Shown here: positions 1-9,310 of the stretch, piece after piece | How the letters are laid out: every line of letters begins with the position of its first letter | Numbering within the stretch: the first letter of the stretch is position 1 | Source: Blastobasis lacticolella | Lineage: Eukaryota > Arthropoda > Insecta > Lepidoptera > Blastobasidae | Reading direction: 5' to 3' | Length of the DNA: 64,000 nucleotides | NCBI GenBank assembly: GCA_905147135.1 | Contig: LR990067.1 | Coordinates: forward strand, 8,494,001-8,558,000 | Position numbers and translations under genes: made by a program | The notes under the pieces: generated by a model | The model's input: the letters and a program-made list of their open reading frames with translations, nothing else | Databases searched by the model: none | Told to the model about the DNA's origin: nothing

Positions 1-291
1 GCAGTCGCTTGGTAAAATCAGTTCCTCGAAAAACGAGCCCAAAAAATAAGATTCAGCAAATCCAGATACTCAAACAGCAGCCTAGTTACTAAGATCCAGT
101 TTCCTTGATACAACACTCGTTATCATCCATTAGTTTATTTTGGGTAATGACTATTTGATGAGCCTCCTAATTTGTTGGTTCAATCTAGATATCATTGTGT
201 CAGTTACCAAGTAGATAACTGGACAATCAGTATTCCACGAAACGGTAGTAGATTATCTTGTTGTTTTCGTGTATTTGCTTATTTATTGGTG

Positions 292-449
292 CAGCGTGGG
301 TAGGCTTCCCACAAGGTGGACCGACGACCTAGTAAATATCGCAGGTACGCTGGTACCGTGGATGCGGAAGGCACAGGACGGGCCGCCGTGGAGATCTCTG
401 GGGGAGGCCTATGCCCAGCAGTGGGCGTCTTCTGGCTGATATGATGATG
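292..449 (+). repeat. RTE-type LINE 3' coding tail fragment
   Basis: The plus strand encodes a broken version of the C-terminal tail shared by RTE-type LINE polyproteins: a VGxPPTRWTDDLV-like stretch, then a WR..GEAYAQQW-like stretch. The same tail is cleaner at 19497-19860. Only the 3' end is present, as expected for a 5'-truncated insertion. No element boundary is clear. Confidence 0.7.
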
Positions 450-455
450 GCTTAT

Positions 456-860
456 TTATTTTAGGTAAAGCTGAAGGGACTAGTCTATAAGGCCATCAAT
501 ATATTTAATTTACCTATAGTGAGAAATCTTTTTAAATGGCTTCTTGATTAATGTCTTTTAATTTGTTTTTGATAAAGTGTTTTGTTTAAGTCTCGTAATA
601 TCCGAACTTCATTGACCTAATTACGTGACGTATAATATATATATATATAGTTTTTATGTATTGTGGAAATTGATATTCTATGACATTATTATTTATTTTT
701 ATTGCTTGCTTATGTGGTGTTTTATAATTTTAGTATAATGTAAATTTCAATGATAAATAAAATATTCTAATCTAATCTACGAATCAAAATTCCTTGCACA
801 TCAATCTTGGTTTATTTATTTTAGACGGTATGCGGTGAATAGAGATTATACACCTGATTT
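456..860. other. AT-rich stretch, no gene seen
   Basis: AT-rich DNA with a short TA repeat near 638-650. It ends near 755-780 in AATAAA followed by TCTAATCTA-like tandem units, which resembles the 3' tail of an old retroposon. No coding potential was recognised. Confidence 0.4.
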
Positions 861-911
861 GACGACCTGAGTGGTTCAGTTGGATAATATCAATAAAATG
901 ATGAATTTTAT
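861..911 (+). repeat. SINE-D head fragment
   Basis: Contains GACGACCTGAGTGGTTCAGT, the tRNA-Gly-like head of SINE-D, then jumps to the AATGATGAATTTTA segment that follows the tRNA part in fuller copies (44575-44840). The B-box region is deleted. Confidence 0.55.
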
Positions 912-1014
912 CTTTATAAACAAATTATATCAGTAAACGTACAACAATGTGTATACGAATGCGTACAGTGCCTCTATCGGGCAGTAGCGGAACTAAAATC
1001 TTTAACATGAGTTG

Positions 1015-1240
1015 CTATTGGTAACAGTCTACTGCAGGACTTAGGGCCTCTCCCACGAAAGGAAGGTTATTGCCATAATTTCCACGCTTGGCAGGCGGGT
1101 TGGAGATCGCAGTGTTTAAATATAACAATGGAAAATGCTGCTGCCCATTTTCCAGACTACGGAGACTCTTGATCTTTTGCCTCGAAAACATTAGTCGCCT
1201 TGAGTGTAAGGGGTTGGTGCTACACCACACGGTCAGTTTA
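1015..1240 (-). repeat. Rep-B retroposon, reverse copy
   Basis: Reverse complement of the Rep-B consensus seen at 43380-43640: blocks for 'GATCTCCAACCCGCCTGCC', 'GGAAAATGGGCAGCAGC' and 'GGCGACTAATGTTTTCGAG' occur in reverse order. The distal 5' part is partly deleted. Confidence 0.7.
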
Positions 1241-1297
1241 TGTAGGAACTGTAAAAACATTGCAGTGCATTTTGGCATAGTATGTTTTTTTTATGCT

Positions 1298-1460
1298 TCT
1301 CAGTGACAAACAAGCAGACAGCCCACCTGATGGGAAGTGGTAACTGTCGCCCATAACATCTACAATTCATACGTTTGGGTAACAAAAATGCAGAGCAGCA
1401 GGTGCGTTGTCACTGTGAAGACCAAGATGAAATGCCTCATGCCTCTCATTTGTGCTGTAT
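1298..1460 (-). repeat. Rep-H LINE/SINE tail copy
   Basis: Carries the reverse complement of the shared retroposon 3' motif (CCCACCTGATGGGAAGTGG), then a region homologous to 23040-23235 and 42405-42605 (ACATCTACAATTCAT and AAAATGCAGA-containing blocks). The three copies define a family. Confidence 0.6.
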
Positions 1461-1670
1461 GCTATATGTTGCTGTGGGTCCAATGTAAATTATTGTAGAA
1501 GTGTTGATACATTCATTCTCTAGAACTGTACCTAACTTCACGCCCTTATTAGGTTTGTGAACTACATTAATTGACATAAACTCTGATTAGAATTGATCTG
1601 GCTGATAGAAACGTAACCAACTGTGTTGTCGCACAGGACAAGGTGCAAAGTATTGAGCTCCCGAACATTA

Positions 1671-1860
1671 GCGTATCTAGGGCTATTTTCCAGGGGGGGG
1701 CTGGCCCCTAAGGTGGCCGATGGAGCCGAGTCAATCTCCAATGTACAGCCAGTGAGCACCGCATCCTGGGGTGGGCACCAGACCATTCTGGGATGGGCAC
1801 GGCCCACCCGGCTCCCCCCTTCCTACGCCTATGCTCCCGAAATAATAACAGTAAAATATT
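1671..1860 (+). repeat. Repeat fragment related to 3478-3556
   Basis: The segment around 'AGGGCTATTTTCCAGGGG', with GGCTGGCCCCTAAGGTGGCC, is repeated in inverted orientation at 3478-3556. This shows a dispersed element; its class was not recognised. Confidence 0.45.
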
Positions 1861-2349
1861 GTTATGAAATTGTGAGGGATATCAGTGAGGAGAGGTGAGC
1901 GTGGATATGACAGCGGATAGGGATGAATTGAGAAAGAAAACATACTGTGCCGACCCCAAATGAATGGGATAAGGGCAGGCAATTTAGAACTGGCCTAACG
2001 AAGAAGTGGTCAAATCCAGAACTGTAGCCGTATTCTCAATGGCTCGGCAATCGGATTCGGATACGGAATCGACAAAGGACCCCGCAAAAGTTCTTAGGTA
2101 AATGTGGTTTCAGTTAATTTTGATGAAATTTTCATATGTTATAGAGAGTAGAGTTTCCGTGGAATCTATCGGGATTCTGAATAACAGTTTTTGAATCGAT
2201 CGACAACGATTCGCCGCCTATGAATTTCGTGCCGAATCGTTCGGAAACGGTTTCGAATCATTGTGAATCGTACTGGTCATTTATAGAAAGAGACAAAGAA
2301 GTGCACAATTTTTTAAACTATCGCGGGTTAATACACACATTTTAAGGTT

Positions 2350-2474
2350 ACGTTTCGGGTTTCCTACCGCGTACCTTTGTTGACGAGTAGCCCGATATTT
2401 CGACACAGTTGCATGCATCATGGTCACGGGACGACTATAGGACGGCTATAGGCAGCGGTAGGAAACCCGGAGCA
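2350..2474. mobile_element. Short inverted-repeat element (MITE-like)
   Basis: 'CGGGTTTCCTACCGC' near 2356 is matched by its reverse complement 'GCGGTAGGAAACCCG' near 2455, enclosing about 85 bp. A miniature inverted-repeat element is likely. No target duplication could be assigned. Confidence 0.45.
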
Positions 2475-2479
2475 TACCC

Positions 2480-2745
2480 TTGAAATGTGAAATAAAGAAG
2501 TGGTCCCCAAACGTGGAGGCCCACTGAAAACCAGCGTCACGGCAACTGTCGTGGCATATGCTGAGTGTGGCCCCATTGCACTCTGCACATGGCACAAGTA
2601 ACGAGATTAGAGTATATTTTTTCTTTTTCTTGTTTTGTTTATGTCTGTTTGATTATATTTCTTAAATTTAATTTTAGGAATTTTGTGCTGTGTGTTTGAG
2701 TGTAATAAATGTGTTTTACTTACTTTACTTACTTAAAACGTCAAA
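2480..2745 (+). repeat. Retroposon 3' tail with (ACTT)n end
   Basis: Non-coding stretch ending in AATAAATGTG followed by ACTTACTTTACTTACTT-type tandem units. Simple-repeat tails of this kind end several insect LINE/SINE families. The class was not identified. Confidence 0.35.
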
Positions 2746-2774
2746 ACGGAATTACTAAGACGATGGTGAGTTAG

Positions 2775-3040
2775 TAGAGCTCGTCTAATCTAAAATGACG
2801 CGCCCCACTATCGCATTAACGCACACAAGCAAGTTTAAAATATGGACGCAATACATATACAAATGCCGTTGTAATTGGTCATACAGTTGCCGGTGAGACT
2901 CGTTCACGTTGCACGCGTCGTTCGATTGGAGCAGTCGACGCTCCCACACAGATGAAGTGTCGTTATTAATATTTGCACTCACTCATCGAAATCAACTAAC
3001 TAAGTAGTGGGGCGCGTCATTTTAGACTAGACGAGCTCTA
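2775..3040. mobile_element. MITE with about 36-bp TIRs and TA ends
   Basis: Left terminus 'TAGAGCTCGTCTAATCTAAA' (2775) is matched by the reverse complement ending at 3040, with about 36 bp of near-identity extending through the GCGCGCC-like GACGCGCCCCACTA block. Both ends carry TA, the Tc1/mariner-type target. The 266-bp element encodes nothing and would need a transposase in trans. Confidence 0.65.
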
Positions 3041-3149
3041 ACATAACCATCAAACACCAACCAACTGCCCATAACCGTGGAAGGAACCACTTTTATAAAA
3101 AGGAATAATACTTTATTGTGTTAATAATGCACGTTCAGTTTCTACATTG

Positions 3150-3200
3150 TATCAATTGACGACTTGACGACCTGAGTAGTTCAGGTATAAGTATCGGTAA
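3150..3200 (+). repeat. SINE-D head fragment
   Basis: Contains GACGACCTGAGTAGTTCAGG, a short remnant of the tRNA-Gly-like head seen at 44582. Confidence 0.4.
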
Positions 3201-3275
3201 GGTACAATTTATTATCAGTATAAATGTATCAATAGATTTTCTTATTTGTATTCCAAAATCGATCAGCGAGGACCT

Positions 3276-3466
3276 GAGGGCCTAGTGTGAGTTCCGCTTC
3301 GATTTTACTTTACTATCGCGTTTGCGTTTACGTGAAAATTAGTATGAAAAAATATATAGCGCCGCCTAGTGGTACGTAAATGAAGTTTTTTTCTTCATAC
3401 TAATTTCGACGTAAACGCAAACGCGATAGTTAAGTAAAATCGAAGCGGAACTCACACTAGGCCCTC
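3276..3466. mobile_element. Palindromic MITE, about 190 bp
   Basis: Two arms of about 75 bp are near-perfect reverse complements. The left arm starts GAGGGCCTAGTGTGAGTTCC; the right arm ends ACTCACACTAGGCCCTC. They are separated by a short AT-rich loop containing 'GCGCCGCCTAGTGG'. The full length could fold into one hairpin. No ORF. Confidence 0.7.
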
Positions 3467-3477
3467 TGTAATTGGCT

Positions 3478-3556
3478 TTCTGATCGACTTGGCTTCATCG
3501 GCCACCTCAGGGGCCAGGCCTCCCCTGGAAAATAGCCCTAAATACGCCAATGCTGC
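3478..3556 (-). repeat. Inverted partner of the 1671-1860 repeat
   Basis: Reads 'CATCGGCCACCTCAGGGGCC' and 'CCCCTGGAAAATAGCCCT', the reverse complement of blocks at 1671-1725. Dispersed repeat of unknown class. Confidence 0.45.
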
Positions 3557-3719
3557 TTGCCAACCTTGTGTTCATGTACTCTGAATGTGAGTATTATTGA
3601 GTTTCCCTATTGGAGCGATAGATGTCGCTACAAGAGCACACTTGTGCAAGCCGTGCTGGACAGTTGCGTGTCAGCGTCAGCGTTCAGCGAGTTTTCCTAT
3701 TACCATAACCCTTTTTAAC

Positions 3720-4044
3720 GTAAGTAGTTGGTACAATTACAGGGCACCTCCCCCTGAATAAACTACTGCATACCATCGGAGCTACAGACAGCCCCCTGGG
3801 CAGGGGATGTTTAGTAGCTGAGGAAACGACAGCTCACGTGGTCCTGGAGTGTGAGGAGCTAAAGGACTACAGAGCTAAAGCCTCAATAGGAACAGGGTCC
3901 TTTCGAGAAGTCTGTGAACGACCCAAGAGACTAATAGACTTCTGGAAGGAGCTGGGCTGGCTACAATAGCCGGCTCTCAGTCACGTATAAAGGACCGAAT
4001 TTGAGTCCAAGTACGGAAAATGGGAGCCCATAACCTGTAACCTG
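3720..4044 (+). mobile_element. 5'-truncated LINE copy with 14-bp target duplication
   Basis: A 325-bp insertion flanked by TAACCCTTTTTAAC (3706-3719 and 4045-4058), a perfect 14-bp duplication. It holds the last 75 codons of a LINE protein and a short 3' UTR, and ends in TAACCTG tandem units rather than poly(A). Those features together mark a 5'-truncated target-primed insertion. Confidence 0.75.
3742..3969 (+). pseudogene. C-terminal fragment of LINE ORF2
   Basis: An open frame of 75 codons ends in TAG. It reads GHLPLNKLLHTIG, then GRGC, EETTAHVVLEC and LIDFWKELGW. This is the zinc-binding-like GH...C...H...C tail found after the RT/RNase H region of I/R1/Jockey-type LINEs. The first cysteine of the usual CxxC pair is replaced (GRGC), so one ligand may be lost. 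There is no start codon and no upstream RT, so it is a dead 5'-truncated copy. The exact clade is uncertain. Confidence 0.65.
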
Positions 4045-4084
4045 TAACCCTTTTTAACATCGGGTGTGATGTCAGTCAAATGCC

Positions 4085-4255
4085 TGACGATCAATTTTAA
4101 ATTTCTGTTACGGGTCTGGGTGTAGTATTTATAATAATTAAGTTTTTACAAAAAGAAAGTATGTAGTTTATCAGCTGTCTAGCACCCACAACACAAGCTT
4201 GGCTTACTTTGAAGCTAGATGGCGCTGTGTGAATTTTGTTCAAGCATATTTATTT
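4085..4255 (+). repeat. SINE-D 3' portion
   Basis: Contains AATTTCTGTTACGGGTCTGG and 'GCTAGATGGCGCTGTGTGAA', the body and 3' end of SINE-D, without the tRNA-like head. Confidence 0.6.
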
Positions 4256-4624
4256 AATTATAGAAAAAGACACGCGTCTCATTCGGCTGGTTTGCCCTCC
4301 ATTAGTGTGGATGGTGGTTTATCTATAGGTTAAGTTATTAGTTAGCCTTAATTAGACACGATTATATTTCGCAGTAAAATAATGATACCGCCTCCTCATT
4401 AATTAAAACTAGTAATTTGCTTGCACGCGAAAGATAATTTGTTTGGATCTACGTACTCAACAAACGCAATGTCTATGTCTAACAATGCCAATGCAATTCG
4501 ATTCCTGTCACTAGCAGTATCCATTCGCCATTGTATAACAGATGAAAAAATCCACAGTATAACTGACCGACAGATGTCGTTAAAGCCTTAAGACAACATA
4601 ATACTCCAATATTTCCACAAATTT

Positions 4625-5008
4625 CATTAAAATCTGAGTAAGATTTTAATGAAACAAAAGCTAAGAACCGTCTCGCTTTTGAGCTTATTACTCGCTGGCT
4701 AAATTCAGAAGGAAAAAATGTGAAAGCAAATCAAAGTGGAATGTATTGCTTATACAATAAGGTCCATTTTTGTATCACTTATATTATGTTACGCGTCGCT
4801 CTGCTCCGCAACAGTGATACAAAAATGGATCTTATTCTATGAGCAATACATTCCACTTTGGTTTGCTCGCATGCTTTTTGCTTCTGAATTTAGACAACTG
4901 CATTTAGCCAAATGTAATAAGCGCATTAAACTGGTTTTCTATAAATAGATCGGTCCATCCGTCCGGCAGCTACGATGCCGAATAGATACACGGACACACC
5001 TGTTTTAT
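4625..5008 (+). repeat. Rep-G copy split by a MITE
   Basis: The left half ends 'GCTAAGAACCGTCTCG' near 4673. The right half resumes 'ATTAAACTGGTTTTCTATAA' near 4925 and continues to GGCAGCTACGATGCCGAATA. The intact order is seen at 23520-23660, so MITE-P inserted into this older repeat. Confidence 0.6.
4681..4927. mobile_element. MITE-P copy 1 (long palindrome)
   Basis: Two arms of about 110 bp are reverse complements. The outer blocks are the 'GCTTATTAC' end and 'CTAAATTCAGAAG'; then come GCAAATCAAAGTGGAATGTA and 'AAGGTCCATTTTTGTATCA' towards a CGCGTCGCT centre. No ORF is credible. Other full copies are at 10025, 17428 and 63551. Confidence 0.75.
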
Positions 5009-5042
5009 TACGTCATCATTGGATTAAATAAAAATGGCTTAC

Positions 5043-5226
5043 CCATAATCTTCTTCGGCGGCACCTTCCTCTGTTCCTTCTCTTCGTCGCCCCTCTTCCC
5101 CTCCCACTTCCTCTTCCTGTTGTCTCTCTCCTCCGTGTACATTGCCTCCTCGACCGCACCGAGCCTCAGGTTACCCTCCCAGTCCTTGCTCTCGTGCATA
5201 ATCCAGTACTCCGACGAATCAACCAT
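5043..5226 (-). CDS. Possible first coding exon of an unidentified gene
   Basis: On the minus strand an ATG at 5226 opens 61 codons plus 1 nt. They end at a strong donor (GG|GTAAGCC, junction 5043/5042), and the frame closes soon beyond it. The predicted peptide starts MVDSSEYWIMHESKDWEG, then becomes strongly Lys/Glu/Arg rich (ERDNRKRKWEGKRGDEEKEQ), perhaps a charged helix. The stretch is more GC-rich than its surroundings, matches none of the repeat families here, and is followed upstream by GC-richer DNA to about 5700. I do not recognise the family and no second exon was found towards coordinate 1. A longer in-frame start exists at 5241. Confidence 0.33.
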
Positions 5227-5700
5227 CACACGCCACTTCACCGTTACAGTATGTAAAAACTATTTACGTTAGAAAACAAAATGAGAAACGAAACTGGCTG
5301 GTGAGATTGCGATTACAAAAAGAAAGAAAACGAAATTCGAAATTCGAAAAACACTCGGGGAAAGTCAATGGCCGCGTCGTCGTTCGATAGGTCACGGATG
5401 CGGTTTGAATTTAGAACAGAACGAAGAAGGAGTTGTATAGCTTTTTGATCCCGGTCGTTTCTCGTTGTCTATGGCTTTGCAGGAGTTCGTTCTCTATTTC
5501 CAATGGCATTTTTCTATGGCGGTGCTGTTCGGCGCTTCGCAGCTGCTTGTTGTCACGGCCAGTAGCCTCCATGGGGTAGGTAGGCGATGCGATGAAACGA
5601 ACGCGTCGATTCAGTGACAGCTCGCTTTCCCGCCGACGCTACGGCTCCTGGAAACGGAAAGGCGGTGGGTTAGTTTTTTTTTTGTGAAGACTAGACTGCC
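5227..5700. other. GC-richer non-repeat stretch
   Basis: Lies upstream of the candidate exon on the minus strand and could be its promoter or 5' UTR. The plus strand has a 50-codon frame from 5471 (MALQEFVLYF..., hydrophobic), with no supporting homology that I recognise. No promoter motif is strong enough to call. Confidence 0.3.
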
Positions 5701-5849
5701 AGTGGAGGAGTTCAGGGAAAAATTTGAGGCGATGCTTTATTTACGAAAAAACGGTACACTTTCAAATCAGGCGGCTCATTATGAAATTCTTCGGATCGCT
5801 AGAAATTCCAAAATATGCCCTGACCTTAAAAAAGTATTTTATTCCCTTG

Positions 5850-5950
5850 TAAAGTATGTATGTATATAAACTCTTTACTGCGTCAAATACCTTAGAACTA
5901 TATAACAAAAGTGATATAAAATACATTGCAAAGGCGGGCTTATCCCACAA
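5850..5950 (-). repeat. LINE/SINE 3' end, inverted partner of 7262-7380
   Basis: Reverse complement of 'AATCCCATTGTGGGATAAGC', 'CCGCCTTTGCAATGTAT' and the 'AAAGAGTTTATATACATAC' tail. The plus-strand copy with a (CATA)n tail lies at 7262-7380. Confidence 0.6.
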
Positions 5951-6267
5951 TGGGATTTATACAGCTAACCTTAGATAATAAAGTTGTGACACATCATAAC
6001 AAACTACTTTACTGAGACAAGTAGCACGCTCGTTGCAGTTGAAGGTTTTCAAATCCGGTTTTGAGGGCCTCAAACCGGTTTTGAAAAAGCGGTTCAGCAA
6101 AACGGGAAAACCGAACATAGGGGTTTGCACACCCTAGCTGGTTTGGGCTCTTCCGACGACTTGGTGGTTGAGTGGTCAATGCTAGAGGTCTCATTTGAGA
6201 TGGGTAATGCATTGGTGATACCAATGATAAGTAAGTAAGTAACTTTATTGCAACAACATAGCCTCAT

Positions 6268-6362
6268 CATCATCATATCAGCCAGAAGACGCCCACTGCT
6301 GGGCATAGGCCTCCCCCAGAGATCTCATCAAAGGCCGGTCCTGTGCCTTCCGCACAAACTAC
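6268..6362 (-). repeat. RTE-type LINE 3' tail, reverse
   Basis: Reverse complement of the RTE coding tail: 'CGCCCACTGCTGGGCATAGG' with 'CCTCCCCCAGAGATCTC' and 'GGCCGGTCCTGTGCCTTCCG'. Truncated on its 5' side. Confidence 0.65.
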
Positions 6363-6489
6363 GCTAACGGATTTTATTGCGGTTGTTATTAATAGATAAG
6401 AGTGATTTAAGAGAATGGTTTATTTTCTAAGGATTCGGTGGTGTTAAAATAATTAATTCCCAGCAGCGGTACTTGAACCTACCTATCTC

Positions 6490-6908
6490 TAATGAGGAGT
6501 TTTCCAGTAGGTATTGATAGTTGGTTTCAAAAAGCATCAATAGATGGCGCTCCTACAATTTTGGTAATCTTTTTTTAATTTGTATGATGGTGGCAGTGAT
6601 TTCATGCAACCAACTAATACTAAACTTAAAAATAAAATGTTTATTAATATAAACATAACTGTTAAAGGGTGAACGAAATGTAAAAAGAAATATTTATAGA
6701 AGTTGGCACTATGTTTCATTATTATTACAACCTCTAAAATGGTTGAAAACTATTGATAAATACAATATTATCTAATACAACGTACCCAGTGTTTATATCC
6801 TGTTTGCTAAGAATCTATTTCAAGCGATTATCAATTACCAAAATTGTCGGGGCGCCATCTAGTGAGTGGTTAGGAATGCTTTAGATACCTATTGGAAAAC
6901 TGCTCATT
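6490..6908. mobile_element. MITE with about 75-bp TIRs
   Basis: The left arm (about 6490-6571: 'AGTTTTCCAGTAGGTATTGA', 'AGATGGCGCTCCTACAATTT') is matched by the reverse complement of about 6836-6908. About 140 bp of the right end recurs at 63868-64000, and an internal part at 8975-9310. Non-coding inside. Confidence 0.6.
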
Positions 6909-7261
6909 GAACGCGGCCATTTTGATCCCACCCTGTGGAATGACGTCACTCAATAGGGCCTTTTTCTTTGAAATGTACGATTTTGAACGACATGAAGTTG
7001 GTTATACTGTGGGAGTAAACCTAGTGTGTATCCGAATCCTTCATCACATACCAACAGGCGAATAAAAGAAACGGGAACATTCAAAAATTTAAGTTCGCAT
7101 CTTCACTCACAACAACAAAAAACAATCACTACAAAGACATCATGTGGTATATAGTATTCAACATTATAGTTATATTTAAATTTGCACAAAACTCTATATT
7201 GCTACCACCGCTCGTTAAATAGCTCACTTCGGACTATCCAAGGTAAGGTTAGCTGGAACTG

Positions 7262-7380
7262 GAAGAAATCCCATTGTGGGATAAGCCCGCCTTTGCAATG
7301 TATATTTATTTTCTTTTGTTATTGTTCTTTATGTAGTTATACGCAATAAAGAGTTTACATACATACATACATACATACAT
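7262..7380 (+). repeat. LINE/SINE 3' end with (CATA)n tail
   Basis: Reads 'AATCCCATTGTGGGATAAGC', then an AATAAAGAGTTTACATAC end followed by about five CATA units. It is a retroposon 3' terminus; the 5' limit is unclear. Confidence 0.6.
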
Positions 7381-7697
7381 CACAAAAAAAAAATATCCAC
7401 AAACACTACTGCCTACCAATTTCACTCACAACAACGAAGCGCCCAAAAAATAATCACTACAAAGATAAATATAAAAAAAAAAAAAATTTCTCCTCTTCAA
7501 CCACCACCAACATAACCTCAAATTACTAGCCTTTTACGAACTAGCATATTTAGCATGCGCACGCATGCGCATTAACACACGGTTGAATGAACAGTATCTT
7601 TACACCTACACTTCGTATGTCATAGGACACTTTGTAGGTGAATCGCATAGATTAGCTAAATACGCAGATAGGACAATGGCGTCACAAGGACAACATC

Positions 7698-7961
7698 AAC
7701 ATTCATGATCGCAGCCCATAACAGTCCACTGCAATACTTAGGGCCTCTTCCACGAAGGGGGGTTTATAGCCATAATCTCCACGCTAGGCAGGCGGGTTGG
7801 AGATCGCAGTGTTATAAATATAACAATGGACAACGCTGCTGCCCATTCTTCAACCTACGAAGACTAGATCTTTTGCCTCTAAGACATTAGTCGCCTTGTA
7901 CGACACCCGTAAGTGTAAGGAGTTGGTGCTATTCTACTCTGCCGGACACCACACGGCCAAC
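7698..7961 (-). repeat. Rep-B, reverse copy
   Basis: Near complete: starts 'CAGCCCATAACAGTCCACTG' and ends 'GCCGGACACCACACGGCC', the reverse complement of the family's start. Several small deletions. Confidence 0.75.
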
Positions 7962-8039
7962 TACTTTTCAAATAAGGTAATGGTAAAGTATCTTCTAGCT
8001 TCAGAATGGCCTTTGACGTTTGTATGTAATAAAATAATC

Positions 8040-8195
8040 ATCTTGGCGTTATTCTAATCTCCCGGTTGAGCTCTTGCAAATGCCCCATGATCCAGGGTTT
8101 GGCAGATCAGTGGAGCGACTCAGTCTCCTGAATGTGCTGGTTTCATCACGATGTTTTCCCTCGCCGTAAGAGCATCGATTAGAATGCGTTATCGA
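8040..8195 (-). repeat. SINE-A, internally deleted reverse copy
   Basis: Contains 'ATGATCCAGGGTTTGGCAGA', then 'TTTCATCACGATGTTTTCCC' and GTAAGAGCATCG. The middle of the consensus and the tRNA-like head are missing. Confidence 0.65.
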
Positions 8196-8974
8196 TCTCT
8201 AAAACCTCGGGTCACGGAGTTGTCAGAATAAAATAAAAATTCAATTTCCTCCTTGAGACACTATGATTGTAGGTAAAATACTAAATCGTTTCGTGACCGC
8301 TCTCTGTTATGTTATTGTGACATAGATTTTTAATACATATTATTGTGCATCAACATATGATAAAAATACGCAATTATTATTAATTAAGTATGGCTTATAA
8401 ATGTGTCATATCTCATCAACCGGTTTCAGCCGAAAATCAGCATCGCAGCCTCGGCTTGTGGCAATATGCTGAGCTGGAACCGTTTCGGAATTTTGTTACA
8501 CAGCGTACCTACCTATATAATGTAAGTAAAAATGTAAAAGTCGAATAAATTATTATTCTATTCTATATATATTCTATATACTTATACTTAAATATACATA
8601 TATGTTAATATTGTGAACGCGAAATATCAATTTCAAGAAGGATAATCAGTATTATTTTTTACGAAATGTTGTGTTTGCGAACCACATAAAAAAAGACAAA
8701 TTTTTGAACTAATATTTTGAACACTATCTTTTGTCGTTTTATCGAGTTATGAACGAATAGATCTTGCTCAAACTATGTACATAATGAAATATTCTCCTAC
8801 ACTTAAACGCTTGTAGCATGAGTTATAACAGTAATAAGCCTAATAAGAGGCTCGAGCAACACCTTAAGGCGATGTCCTAATTGGCAGCGGCCATGGTCAT
8901 ACAACGAACGAGACCTCGAAACCTTCCGTCGCATAACCATGGTCGCACGCAGTTTTCAAATTGGATATTGTCAT

Positions 8975-9310
8975 TTGGTTTCAAAAAGCATTAATAGATG
9001 GCGCTCTCACAATTTTGATGCTTTCTTTTTAAATCTGTATAGGTTTCCAGTGCTCCATGGGGTGGGGATTTGGGGAACCGTGGCTTTGGCAGTGGAGTGG
9101 CATTTGCCTTTTTGCTGCCAGAGCAACGTGTTATAGAGGTGGGCAACGCATTGGCGATACTCTTGGTGTTGCTAATGTCTATAGGCAGTGGTGACTACTT
9201 TACATCAGGTGGCCCGCTTGCCTATTTGCCTACCGTATGACATAAACAAAAATTGTGGCTGTCATCAAGTCATGCAGCCAAGTAATACTAAACTTAAAAA
9301 TTGTAGGGTC
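8975..9310 (+). repeat. MITE (6490 family) split by Rep-C
   Basis: 'TTGGTTTCAAAAAGCATTAA' with AGATGGCGCTC and TTTTAAATCTGTAT (8975-9045), and CATGCAGCCAAGTAATACTA (9283-9302), match neighbouring parts of 6500-6630. Rep-C (9046-9250) lies between them. Confidence 0.55.
9046..9250 (+). mobile_element. Rep-C retroposon, 5'-truncated
   Basis: Plus-strand copy running from 'CCAGTGCTCCATGGGGTGGG' through 'GTGGGCAACGCATTGG' to 'GCCTACCGTATGACATAAA', ending in an A-rich tail. It interrupts a MITE. Confidence 0.65.
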
